46,859 nucleotides of DNA from Oscillatoria sp. SIO1A7. GTDB lineage: Bacteria; Cyanobacteriota; Cyanobacteriia; Cyanobacteriales; Laspinemataceae. The stretch lies in the NCBI GenBank assembly GCA_010672965.1, contig JAAHFN010000058.1, positions 1-46,859 of the forward strand, read 5' to 3'. Shown one piece after another: positions 1 to 7,539 of this stretch. How positions within the stretch are numbered: the first letter of the stretch is position 1; each line of letters opens with the position of its first letter. The position numbers and the translations under genes are program-made. Under the pieces are notes generated by a model that made no database searches, was not told the origin of the DNA, and saw only the letters and a list, made by a program, of their open reading frames with translations.

Positions 1-262
1 TAGGCGCGATCGTAGCTGGGAATCATATTGTGGGGTGTGGGGTGTAGGGTGTGGGGTGTAGGGTGTGGGGTGTAGGGTGTAGGGTTTTTTTAGGGTGTGG
101 GGTGTGGGGTGTGGGGTTTTTTTAGGGTGTGGGGTGTGGGGTGTGGGGTTTTTTTAGGGTGTGGGGTGTGGGGTGTGGGGTGTGGGGTGTGGGGAGACAA
201 GGGGGGACAAGGGACAAGGGGGGACAAGGGGGGACAAGGGGGGACAAGGGGGGACAAGGGCG
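1..262. repeat. G-rich minisatellite arrays (32-bp and 10-bp units)
   Basis: Positions 30-195 are GGTGTGGGG/GGTGTAGGG words broken by runs of seven T at 85, 117 and 149, giving a 32-bp period. Positions 195-262 are about seven copies of a 10-bp GGGACAAGGG-type unit. Open frames run through this stretch only because the units lack stops; they encode Gly/Val/Cys/Trp low-complexity peptides and I do not regard them as genes. The array is oriented opposite to the C-rich array at 461-872. Confidence 0.9.
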
Positions 263-272
263 GAATAATTTC

Positions 273-385
273 AGGACTTACGCAAACTATCCATATCTAG
301 TATTTGTAGGGGAAATCCCCCCGCGATTCTCCTTACGGAGACGCTTCGCGATCGCCCCTATTCATAGAGTCTATGCGTAAGTCCT
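273..385. repeat. MITE-like palindromic element, family A
   Basis: The element is bounded by the inverted termini AGGACTTACGCA and TGCGTAAGTCCT, is 113 bp long and has no coding capacity. It sits between the two opposed minisatellite arrays. Other copies in this window lie at 3398-3487, 6318-6460, 35275-35383 and 36918-37010, with a half copy near 20790-20854. The transposase that mobilises it is not in the window. Confidence 0.85.
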
Positions 386-460
386 AAATTTTTTTCATCC
401 TACCCTGCGGCAAGGGCTGAGCCCAATCATACTTTCTCCTTATCCCCATTCCCATTCCCA

Positions 461-872
461 CCCTACACCCCACACCCTACACCCTACACCCTACACCCTA
501 AAAAAACCCTACACCCCACACCCTACACCCTACACCCTAAAAAAACCCTACACCCCACACCCTACACCCTACACCCTAAAAAAACCCTACACCCCACACC
601 CTACACCCTACACCCTAAAAAAACCCTACACCCCACACCCTACACCCTACACCCTAAAAAAACCCTACACCCCACACCCTACACCCTACACCCTAAAAAA
701 ACCCTACACCCCACACCCTACACCCTACACCCTAAAAAAACCCTACACCCCACACCCTACACCCTACACCCTAAAAAAACCCTACACCCCACACCCTACA
801 CCCTACACCCTAAAAAAACCCTACACCCCACACCCTACACCCTACACCCTAAAAAAACCCCATACCCCACAC
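461..872. repeat. 39-bp tandem repeat, about 10 copies
   Basis: Runs of seven A begin at 500, 539, 578, 617, 656, 695, 734, 773, 812 and 851, so the period is exactly 39 bp. Each unit is four CCCTACACC-like words plus the A run. The copies are nearly identical, which implies recent expansion or homogenisation. The array ends about 2 bp from the coaBC stop codon, so it forms the immediate 3' flank of that gene. Its complement matches the G-rich array at 30-195. Confidence 0.95.
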
Positions 873-873
873 C

Positions 874-2088
874 CTACATCGCCCAATCAAATAGATGATG
901 TGCCAGTTGTAGTTTACTACAAGATGGAACCCGTAACTCGCGTCCTCGATTGTCGAGGAAAACCGCTTCGTTGGTGTCGCTGCCAAAGCCGGCTCCGGGT
1001 TTGTCGATGGGATTGGCGACAATAGCATCTAATTTTTTGCGCTGCAATTTCTCCATTGCTGGGGCGACAATATCTCCGGTTTGCGCCGCAAAGCCAATTA
1101 AGCGCTGATGGGGCTGCTTGCGCTTTGCCAGTTCTGCCAAAATATCGGGAACTGGTTCTAGGGGAAGCTGCGAGGGGAGCGATCGCTTCGGTAACTTTTC
1201 CGCACTGTAGGAGCTGGGTTTGACATCTGCTACTGCTGCCGCCATACAAGTTAAATCGGCATCGGGAAAAGATTCTAACATTGCCTGCTGCATCTGGGCG
1301 GCGCTGCTAGCAGCTATTGTTTTTACTCTAATTAAAGATGCTGTTATTGATGCGATCGCATTAGCATCCATCGAGCCGCATACTAGAGTAACTTCCGCAC
1401 CGCGATGGGCTGCAGCTCGCGCCAAAGCCAATCCCATTTTGCCAGTAGAAGGATTGCCGATAAAGCGCACCGGGTCTAGGTATTCTCGGGTGCCGCCAGT
1501 GCTAATTAAGACTCGCCTGCCGGACAAGTCTCGCTTGCCGCCAGACTGGAGCAGAGATTCTAGATAAGGTAGAATTTCTTCTGGTTCTGCCATTCTGCCG
1601 GCACCGACGCGATCGCAAGCCAATAGCCCTGCTCCTGGGCCGACTCTATGATAGCGAGGGTCGAGTTGCACCTGCTGCCAATTCCTTTGCACCGCCATTT
1701 GCTGCCACATATCCGTATTCATCGCCGGTGCCAAGAGTATCGGACATTTAGAGGCGAGTACGGTATTGGTCAGCAAATTATCTGCCATACCCGTAGCGAG
1801 CTTGGCTAGGGTATTGGCTGTTAGGGGAGCGATCGCAAAAACTTCTGCCCATTCCCCCAGTTCTATATGCAAAGGTTTGTGGTGTTTCGCCGCCCAGAAA
1901 TCTCTATCGATGTAAGCGGGATGCCGGCACAAGGTCGCCACCGTTAGCGGCGTTATAAATTCGCGAGCGCCATCAGTTAGAATTGCTCTAACCTGAGCCC
2001 CTGCCTTGGCCAAATTGGAAATAACTTCGCAAACTTTATACGCGGCAATCCCGCCAGTTATGCCAATTAGAATTCGTCGGTTTAGCAT
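874..2088 (-). CDS. coaBC: Bifunctional phosphopantothenoylcysteine decarboxylase / phosphopantothenate-cysteine ligase
   Basis: This protein makes two steps of coenzyme A synthesis: it joins cysteine to 4'-phosphopantothenate (CoaB) and then decarboxylates the product (CoaC). The N-terminal flavoprotein domain (about residues 1-175) shows [10 protein letters not shown], His74 in HKPLHIE and the substrate-clamp motif PAMNTDMW (121-128). The C-terminal ligase half carries [19 protein letters not shown] and the AAAVADVKP segment. I place the start at the ATG at 2086-2088 (404 residues, normal for CoaBC). The frame stays open upstream to 2211, but those 41 codons translate minisatellite ([16 protein letters not shown]) and are unlikely to be real. 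A DUF2555 gene lies upstream on the same strand, about 160 bp away across a minisatellite. Confidence 0.95.
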   Translation of the reverse strand: MLNRRILIGITGGIAAYKVCEVISNLAKAGAQVRAILTDGAREFITPLTVATLCRHPAYIDRDFWAAKHHKPLHIELGEWAEVFAIAPLTANTLAKLATGMADNLLTNTVLASKCPILLAPAMNTDMWQQMAVQRNWQQVQLDPRYHRVGPGAGLLACDRVGAGRMAEPEEILPYLESLLQSGGKRDLSGRRVLISTGGTREYLDPVRFIGNPSTGKMGLALARAAAHRGAEVTLVCGSMDANAIASITASLIRVKTIAASSAAQMQQAMLESFPDADLTCMAAAVADVKPSSYSAEKLPKRSLPSQLPLEPVPDILAELAKRKQPHQRLIGFAAQTGDIVAPAMEKLQRKKLDAIVANPIDKPGAGFGSDTNEAVFLDNRGRELRVPSCSKLQLAHHLFDWAM

Positions 2089-2090
2089 AG

Positions 2091-2241
2091 TTAGGGTGTG
2101 GGGTGTGGGGTTTAGGGTGTGGGGAATTGGGAAGAGCGGAATTGGGAAGAGCGGAATTGGAATCAATAATTCTGTCTTTTTTTGTCTCCCCACCACACCC
2201 CCTACCGCCACACCCTACACCCCACACCCCACACCCTACTT
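2091..2241. repeat. Inverted minisatellite between DUF2555 gene and coaBC
   Basis: A G-rich arm (2094-2165, GGTGTGGGG words and GGAATTGGGAAGAGC units) faces a C-rich arm (2190-2240, CACACCCC words), so the segment can fold as a long imperfect hairpin around an AT-rich centre. It fills the 5' leader of coaBC and creates the spurious in-frame N-terminal extension of that gene. Confidence 0.8.
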
Positions 2242-2247
2242 TGGCAA

Positions 2248-2460
2248 TTATGCTTCGTCGTAGGCTTCTATATCCAGGAGATAGGCATAGGGTTCTGCTA
2301 GCTCGGGACGCTGGAAAGCGATCGCCCGCAGCTTATGCCAATCATTCAGCCCGTCAAAAACATTTTCGTATTCGTCTAGCTCCAGACGAGCAGCCAGTTT
2401 TTTGACCTCCTCAACTGTCAATGCCGCCAGATCTAGGTTGCAAATGCTCGAAATTATCAT
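2248..2460 (-). CDS. DUF2555 family small protein
   Basis: This is a 70-residue acidic protein of a cyanobacterial family (DUF2555) that I recall being found beside coaBC; its function is not known to me. The sequence is soluble and helical in character, with a segment rich in Leu, Glu and Lys (about residues 9-30, TVEEVKKLAARLELDEYE) and a conserved-looking DWHKLRAIAFQRPE stretch. No signal peptide or membrane segment is visible. The start ATG lies at 2458-2460. It is on the same strand as coaBC, so cotranscription is plausible, although a repeat now separates them. The family assignment is from memory and was not searched. Confidence 0.8.
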   Translation of the reverse strand: MIISSICNLDLAALTVEEVKKLAARLELDEYENVFDGLNDWHKLRAIAFQRPELAEPYAYLLDIEAYDEA

Positions 2461-2494
2461 CAGCTCGCCCCTCTCTTTAATTAGATCTGCTTAC

Positions 2495-2626
2495 GGATGT
2501 CGCCGCATGCATTGTGTCGCATATGTCCGATGCGTTATATCGCATGCATTGTGTTGGATATGTCGCATACATTCTGTCACATCCATTCTGTCGCATATGA
2601 CACAATGCATTGTCTCGGACAGATTA
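2495..2626. repeat. Degenerate CATTGTGTCGCATATG-type tandem repeat
   Basis: Words such as GCATGCATTGTGT, GTCGCATATG, CATTCTGTC and CACAATGCATTG recur every 15-20 bp, in direct and partly inverted form. The block lies about 35 bp upstream of the DUF2555 start, in its probable promoter region. I see no convincing ORF in it. It differs in composition from all other repeat families in the window. Confidence 0.7.
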
Positions 2627-2684
2627 TACAGCAAAATTATATAGAACAATTTTGCCGTACAGTTGCTTTCCCGCTGTTTGGCGC

Positions 2685-3329
2685 TTAACCTTTTTCTATC
2701 ATACTAGAATTTTGTGCTGATAAGGTCTCTAGGACAAAATCCCGCATCAATTGAATTTCTGAGGGTATAATTTCGTGGCCCATATCAAATTCGCGATATT
2801 GCACTGGCACTCCCAACTGGGCGAAAACCTTCTGAGCCTGAATTGCTGCGCTTAGGGCCACAACTGGGTCTTGCCTACCATGCATTATCAATGTTGGAGG
2901 ACTTTTCTCCCCAGCGGGTTGAGGCTCGTCGTGGAGATAGCCGCTCATAGAGACCAATCCGGCAACCGGCGATCGCAGTCCTACATCCAAAGTCATAGCA
3001 CCGCCTTGGGAAAAACCGCTGAGGATGGTTCGAGACAAAGGCACCCCGGTAGTTTCTTCCAGAGAACTAAGGAAGTCTAGCAACAATTGGCGACTTTCTA
3101 AAAGACCCCGATACTCCCGAGTTTCTAAGTCGTACCACATCTTGCCCCCGGGAACTTGAGGATGGGAAAAGGGGGCATCGGCACAGATGAATTGGCAATC
3201 GGGAAGGTTTAATTCTTGGCATAAGGGAGCCAAGTCATGGAGATTTGCTCCCCAACCGTGCAGCAATACGATCGCGGCAGTGGCGGATTTACCGTTAGCT
3301 GGCGGTATGTTTAGGAATTGTAATGACAC
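2685..3329 (-). CDS. Alpha/beta-hydrolase, carboxylesterase/phospholipase family (Abhydrolase_2)
   Basis: This is a 214-residue serine hydrolase of the small carboxylesterase/acyl-protein thioesterase type, predicted to cleave short ester bonds in the cytoplasm; the true substrate is unknown. The oxyanion motif LLHGWGAN (22-29) and the nucleophile elbow GFSQGG (Ser107) are clear. Asp154 in HGRQDPVV and His185 in DMGHEI complete the triad in the right order. The length is normal for the family. No signal peptide is seen. The gene stands alone, between the 2495-2626 repeat and a family A element, transcribed away from the latter. Confidence 0.88.
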   Translation of the reverse strand: MSLQFLNIPPANGKSATAAIVLLHGWGANLHDLAPLCQELNLPDCQFICADAPFSHPQVPGGKMWYDLETREYRGLLESRQLLLDFLSSLEETTGVPLSRTILSGFSQGGAMTLDVGLRSPVAGLVSMSGYLHDEPQPAGEKSPPTLIMHGRQDPVVALSAAIQAQKVFAQLGVPVQYREFDMGHEIIPSEIQLMRDFVLETLSAQNSSMIEKG

Positions 3330-3397
3330 TAGCTTTGCTCCTATATAATATAGAAATAGCCATTTACTACTAGCTATTTGCTATTTTTATACTATCT

Positions 3398-3487
3398 GGA
3401 CTTACGCAAATAGTATGTATCTAGGGTGCCGCACCGCGCACCAAATGCTAAATTTACTATTAGATATGGCAAGAAAGCGTAAGTCCT
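3398..3487. repeat. MITE-like element, family A
   Basis: This 90-bp copy has the termini GGACTTACGCAAA and GCGTAAGTCC. Its interior differs from the copy at 273-385. Confidence 0.8.
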
Positions 3488-3592
3488 AATTATATGGATT
3501 ATGGGTTGCTAAATCTTATAGCAATTCATTGTCGCATTTTTCAGTAACCTCGGGCTAGATTGGCATTGCCTGCGATAAAAATAGGAAATAGG

Positions 3593-3721
3593 GGGAGCAT
3601 TTCAATTTCGCATCCAGCCGCAGCAGCGCCTATAGGCGTAAGCCCCGCCTCCCAGGCGGCTGGCGCGGCTACACAAACTCTCGCCCTCCGGGCTGCCCTC
3701 TTACAAAAGTGAAATGCTCCC
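3593..3721. repeat. Palindromic element with GGGAGCATTTCA termini (family E)
   Basis: The left terminus GGGAGCATTTCA and right terminus TGAAATGCTCCC bound 129 bp that also hold an internal GC-rich inverted repeat (CCGCCTCCCAGGCGG region). It ends about 30 bp before the coiled-coil gene and may contribute to its leader. A lone terminus (TGAAATGCTCCC) recurs at about 29307. Confidence 0.75.
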
Positions 3722-3751
3722 AAAATAGGAGTACCCAAATCAAATAAGACT

Positions 3752-4192
3752 ATGAACGAGAATAATTTCGATCGGAAACTAGAAGGGATGAGACAGTTGG
3801 TAGAGGCAAACAGTCAGGGGCTGGGCGAACTGCGGGAGCTTCAGAAGGCAAACAGTCAGGGGCTGGCCGAACTGCGGGAGCTTCAGAAGGCAAACAGTCA
3901 GGGGCTGGCCGAACTGCGGGAGGCGCAAGCAATGCTGGTGCAAATATTTTCCGGGCAGCAAGATAGCTTCCAGGAGTTCCGGCGCACGACCAAGGCTACT
4001 CTAGACCGGATGGAAGACAACCAAGAGCAGACCAATCGCGAATTGGTCGTCCTTCGACAGGAACAGGTAGCCCTACAACAGCAACAGGTTTCCATGCAAC
4101 AAGAACTGATTGCCTTGCAGCGGAATCAGACGGGAATCCAGACCGAAATCCGGCGAATTCTGGATACTTTATTAGGACCGGAACAAGAATAA
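3752..4192 (+). CDS. Coiled-coil protein with 14-residue tandem repeats, function unknown
   Basis: This 146-residue hydrophilic protein has no signal peptide or membrane helix. Residues about 15-57 contain three near-identical copies of a 14-residue unit (NSQGLAELRELQKA), which is exactly two heptads. The rest is Gln/Glu-rich heptad sequence (VALQQQQVSMQQELIALQ), so the whole chain is likely one rod-like coiled coil. The 42-bp DNA repeat behind the unit suggests recent copy-number change. It stands alone, with noncoding repeats on both sides. I do not recognise a family; a structural or scaffold role would only be a guess. Confidence 0.7.
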   Translation: MNENNFDRKLEGMRQLVEANSQGLGELRELQKANSQGLAELRELQKANSQGLAELREAQAMLVQIFSGQQDSFQEFRRTTKATLDRMEDNQEQTNRELVVLRQEQVALQQQQVSMQQELIALQRNQTGIQTEIRRILDTLLGPEQE

Positions 4193-4361
4193 TCCAAAAT
4201 CCAAAGCTACATCCCAATTCTGGGGCGAATGCCAAGAAAGCCCCTACGCATACCGGCAATGCTTGTGCTGTTGGCGTAGCCCCTATGCCCAAGGCGAGGG
4301 CAGGCTATACTCAAGGCCGCCCTGCCGGCTGAGGGCGATCGCTCCCTCGCGCATCCTCAGT

Positions 4362-4473
4362 TATAGCACTATAGATTAAGGTGTTTGACAGGAATCAAAA
4401 CGCTATGAGTCCTTAAACTGGCAAGACTTTGACGCGCCGGCTGACTGCTGATAGCTCAGAGCTGACTGCTATA
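4362..4473. repeat. Short repeat element, family C (TATAGCACTA ... CTGCTATA)
   Basis: A 112-bp element containing GATTAAGGTGTTTGACAG near its left end and GCTGACTGCT words near its right end, bounded by TATAGC/GCTATA-like ends. A second copy with the same order of motifs lies at 30203-30313. It is the main recognisable content of the 4193-4589 gap upstream of purH. I found no purine riboswitch there. Confidence 0.65.
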
Positions 4474-4589
4474 ACGGCCAAGTCCCGCAAAGCGCCAAAA
4501 CCGAAAATAAACCTTACGTTTTCTAAGGGAGTAACAAGACTTGGGCTTATGCTGGTTTCATAGGCGATTTGCGAGGGAAGTTCTGAATT

Positions 4590-6152
4590 ATGGCGCGTCT
4601 GGCACTGCTGAGTACATCAGATAAAACTGGTTTAATCGAATTGGCCCGTCATCTGGTTGAGGATTTTGGATACGACCTCATAAGCAGTGGCGGCACCGCT
4701 AAGGCTATCGAAAAGGCTGGCTTGCCCGTAACCAAAGTTTCCGACTATACTGGCTTTCCAGAAATATTAGGCGGCCGGGTAAAAACTCTTCATCCCCGGA
4801 TTCACGGCGGCATCCTGGCACGGCAAGACTTGCCAGAAGATATAGCGGAAATGGAAAAAAACCAAGTTTTCCCCATAGATTTGGTTGTAGTGAACCTCTA
4901 TCCTTTTGAGCAAACGATCGCCAAGTCAGAGGTCAGCTTCTCGGAGGCCATAGAAAATATTGACATAGGCGGCCCGACTCTAATCCGGGCAGCAGCCAAA
5001 AACCACACTTACGTTACGGTTCTGTGCAATCCTTCTCAATACGAGAGCTATCTAAAGGAACTGCGGCAGGGTAGGGGCGAAACAACTCTCGGATTTCGCC
5101 AAACTTGCGCCCGAGAAGCATTTTGGCATACGGCAAGCTACGACCAGGCGATCGCCACCTATCTCCTCAATCAACCGATCGTCGGCTCTTTAGAAGAAAC
5201 AACCCTCACCGCTGAGTTTGGGATTGCCGGAACCCAGATACAATCCCTGCGCTACGGCGAAAATCCCCACCAACAGGCCACATGGTATCGAGTTGGCGCT
5301 CGCAATACTGGCTGGGCCGCCGCCGAAAAGCTCCAAGGCAAAGAACTCAGCTATAACAACTTGGTCGATTTGGAAGCAGCGCGACGGCTGATTGCCGAGT
5401 TTCCGGCGGACGAACAACCGGCAGCGGCTATCCTCAAACATAATAATCCCTGCGGCATGGCCTTGGGCAGCGAGTTGGTAGAAGCCTATGAAAAAGCCTA
5501 CGCCGCCGATTCTATCTCGGCTTTTGGGGGAATTGTCTCTCTCAATCGCCCGATTGACGCGCCAACTGCTGCAAAAGCTGTCCAGACTTTTTTGGAATGC
5601 GTCGTCGCCCCGGGCTGCGAGCCAGATGCCGCAAAAATTCTCAAGAAAAAATCCAAGCTGCGAGTGCTTATTTTACCGGAGTTCAACAGCGGATCGGCAC
5701 AAACGATTAAGGCGATCGCCGGCGGTTTTCTGGTTCAGGATGCCGACGAACGGCCGGAAACTACCGGGGAATGGCAGATTGTTACCGAGAAAAAACCCAG
5801 CCCCGACGAACTGGCAGAATTGCTTTTTGCCTGGAAAACTGTCAAGCACGTTAAGTCTAATGCTATTGTGGTAACTCGCGATCGCGCCACCGCAGGCATA
5901 GGAGCAGGACAAATGAATCGCGTTGGCGCTGTCAATATTGCCCTAGAGCAAGCAGGGGACAAAAGCAAAGGAGCAGTCTTGGCCAGCGATGGTTTCTTCC
6001 CCTTCGACGACTCCGTTCGCGTTGCCGCCGCCGCCGGAGTTACAGCTATAGTTCAACCCGGTGGCAGCCTCCGCGATCGCGCCTCAATCGATGCCGCCAA
6101 CGAACTGGGTATCGCCATGATCTTTACCGGCATGCGTCATTTCTTGCATTAG
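4590..6152 (+). CDS. purH: Bifunctional AICAR transformylase / IMP cyclohydrolase
   Basis: PurH carries out the last two steps of de novo purine synthesis, formylating AICAR with 10-formyl-THF and closing the ring to IMP. The 520-residue length is normal. The N-terminal MGS-like cyclohydrolase domain begins RLALLSTSDKTGLIELAR and contains GGRVKTLHPRIHGGIL and IDIGGPTLIRAAAKN. The C-terminal transformylase half has the catalytic Lys283-His284 in AILKHNNPCG and the SDGFFPFDDSV segment. The ATG is preceded by a purine-rich GAGGGAAG about 10 bases upstream, which supports the start. It is a single gene between two repeat-filled intergenic regions. Confidence 0.97.
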   Translation: MARLALLSTSDKTGLIELARHLVEDFGYDLISSGGTAKAIEKAGLPVTKVSDYTGFPEILGGRVKTLHPRIHGGILARQDLPEDIAEMEKNQVFPIDLVVVNLYPFEQTIAKSEVSFSEAIENIDIGGPTLIRAAAKNHTYVTVLCNPSQYESYLKELRQGRGETTLGFRQTCAREAFWHTASYDQAIATYLLNQPIVGSLEETTLTAEFGIAGTQIQSLRYGENPHQQATWYRVGARNTGWAAAEKLQGKELSYNNLVDLEAARRLIAEFPADEQPAAAILKHNNPCGMALGSELVEAYEKAYAADSISAFGGIVSLNRPIDAPTAAKAVQTFLECVVAPGCEPDAAKILKKKSKLRVLILPEFNSGSAQTIKAIAGGFLVQDADERPETTGEWQIVTEKKPSPDELAELLFAWKTVKHVKSNAIVVTRDRATAGIGAGQMNRVGAVNIALEQAGDKSKGAVLASDGFFPFDDSVRVAAAAGVTAIVQPGGSLRDRASIDAANELGIAMIFTGMRHFLH

Positions 6153-6186
6153 ACTTTTCAGGGGTATCGAGAGGGTGTAGGGGCGA

Positions 6187-6262
6187 TATAGCGTTTCTCG
6201 AATAAGTGTAATAAACGATCGGACCCTAGAAACGTAGAGGCGACAGCATCCCTTAGAGTCGA
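6187..6262. repeat. Partial family B element
   Basis: This begins with the family B terminus TATAGCGTTTCTC, followed by AATAAGTGTAATAAACGATC and GCGACAGCATCCC. No matching right terminus is seen before the family A element at 6318, so the copy appears truncated. Confidence 0.6.
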
Positions 6263-6317
6263 GCCGTTCCATTGCTCCCCACAGTCCCCACAGTCCCCAC
6301 AGTCTGCCTTTTTTACG

Positions 6318-6460
6318 GGACTTACGCAACGACACTATCTATCGAGGCGATCGCGTTGGCGGAGCCTGCGCGCCGTGGAGCGCATAGCGTCTGGGCCCCT
6401 GAGAATCGCTTTTTGGATTGCCCCTACAAATACTAGATATGGACAGGCAAGCGTAAGTCC
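6318..6460. repeat. MITE-like element, family A (long variant)
   Basis: Termini GGACTTACGCAA and GCGTAAGTCC enclose 143 bp. The interior (CGTTGGCGGAGCCTGCGCGC and AGCGTCTGGGCCCCTGAGA) recurs in inverse orientation at about 20920-21000. Confidence 0.8.
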
Positions 6461-6476
6461 TGTTTTAGCAGACTCT

Positions 6477-6725
6477 ATATAGCGCTAAGCGCAAGTCAAA
6501 ACTCAAAGGTCTCAAGGTAATAAGTAGTCTCTGACTAAGGAACGAGGGTTTATAAGGGATTTCCAAATAAATATCTCTTCCTCGCTTCGCCGTAGGACGG
6601 GCGGGACGCCCGTCCTACGAATTGGGGAATTTATTTTTTGGAGTTCCCTAAATGCTCGTTCCTTAGTCAGATTATACCTTTGACTTGTTACCTTGAGACT
6701 TTTGACTTGCGCTTAGCGCTACATA
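6477..6725. repeat. Long inverted-repeat element, family D
   Basis: The left arm starts TATAGCGCTAAGCGCAAGTC and continues through CTGACTAAGGAACGAG. The right arm is its near-perfect inverse (CTCGTTCCTTAGTCAG to GACTTGCGCTTAGCGCTA), so about 70 bp can pair on each side. The centre holds a second hairpin, GTAGGACGGGCGGGACGCCC. A shorter relative lies at 45113-45219 before sqdX. Confidence 0.9.
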
Positions 6726-6812
6726 TTCGAGCAGACTGCATATATTGTGCTGTCCGAGTCCAATAGATAGAAGTAGAACGAATCGCACGGGCTCTGCCAA
6801 CGCACAAGCCCA

Positions 6813-7089
6813 TATAGCGTCTCTCAAATAAGTGTAATAAACGATCGGGCCCTAGAAACGTAGGGGCGACAGCATCCCCCAAGACCATCTCTGCTGTAAA
6901 ACGGGGACGATCGTATTGGGATGCTTCGCCCTAGTGGCGCGTCCAGCTTAAAATTGTGGCAAACTACCTCAATAGCCCCCCAATTTATCGGGGGGTTGGG
7001 GGGATAGGTGCGCTGTCGCGGATCGAACCCACAATTTTAACCGTCGCCAAGCCAATAGACAGGTCACATCAAGAGCGAGAAACGCTATA
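6813..7089. repeat. Family B element carrying a nested family J element
   Basis: Family B termini (TATAGCGTCTCTCAAAT at the left, GAGAAACGCTATA at the right) enclose 277 bp, roughly twice the usual length. The excess is explained by an inner element at 6948-7040 with perfect termini TTAAAATTGTGG/CCACAATTTTAA around a GC-rich hairpin (CCCCCCAATTTATCGGGGGG). Confidence 0.8.
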
Positions 7090-7099
7090 GCGTCTCTAT

Positions 7100-7232
7100 A
7101 GGAGCGTCGAATTACCAATCCCAATGCAATCACCAATGCAATCACCAATGCCAATGCAATTACCAATGAGTTGACAATCTCCAAGATAATTCCCAATTAC
7201 CAAGAAAATTTACAACGCAATTACCAACAAAA
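7100..7232. repeat. Degenerate CAATGCAATTAC tandem repeat
   Basis: Words of the type CAATCCCAATGCAAT, CACCAATGC and AATTACCAA repeat irregularly. The stretch is low complexity and noncoding. Confidence 0.6.
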
Positions 7233-7301
7233 ATAACCCTCTTATGACCGCTTGCCAAGACTAGAATATTTTGTAATGCAGCCCAATGCTAAAGCAAGGC
7301 A

Positions 7302-7436
7302 GTATTTCTCAAATTGTAATAAACGAAGGGCGTAGGGGCGATAGCATCCCCAAGATAATCTCGGCTCTAGAACGATCGACGCCCTACTGGGATGCTTCGC
7401 CCCAGATAAATTAACATCAATTTGAGAAATGCTATA
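7302..7436. repeat. Family B element
   Basis: A 135-bp palindromic element: GTATTTCTCAAATTGTAATA at the left and CAATTTGAGAAATGCTATA at the right. The interior is the REP-like hairpin GTAGGGGCGATAGCATCCCC ... GGGATGCTTCGCCCC. It ends about 100 bp before the subtilase gene. Confidence 0.8.
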
Positions 7437-7539
7437 GCAGTCAGCCTTTAGGTAGCTGTTGGGCTCAGCCGGCTGCCCGTTGGGTAGTTTTTTGCCCAAT
7501 GCCACTCACCCATAACGAAAACATAATTAAGAGAAAGAG

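Noticed and set aside
97-380. Small Gly/Val/Cys/Trp-rich ORFs
   Set aside because: They are translations of the G-rich minisatellite in two frames at once and lack any non-repeat coding sequence.
461-872. True linear-replicon telomere
   Set aside because: The CCCTA words resemble telomere repeats, but the array is internal, followed at once by coaBC, and similar arrays occur throughout the window.
2089-2211. N-terminal extension of CoaBC
   Set aside because: The 41 extra codons are minisatellite translation, and CoaBC homologues start at the MLNRRILIG-type residue.
4474-4589. Purine or other riboswitch before purH
   Set aside because: I found no conserved aptamer core or paired elements matching a known class; the leader holds only a Shine-Dalgarno-like tract.
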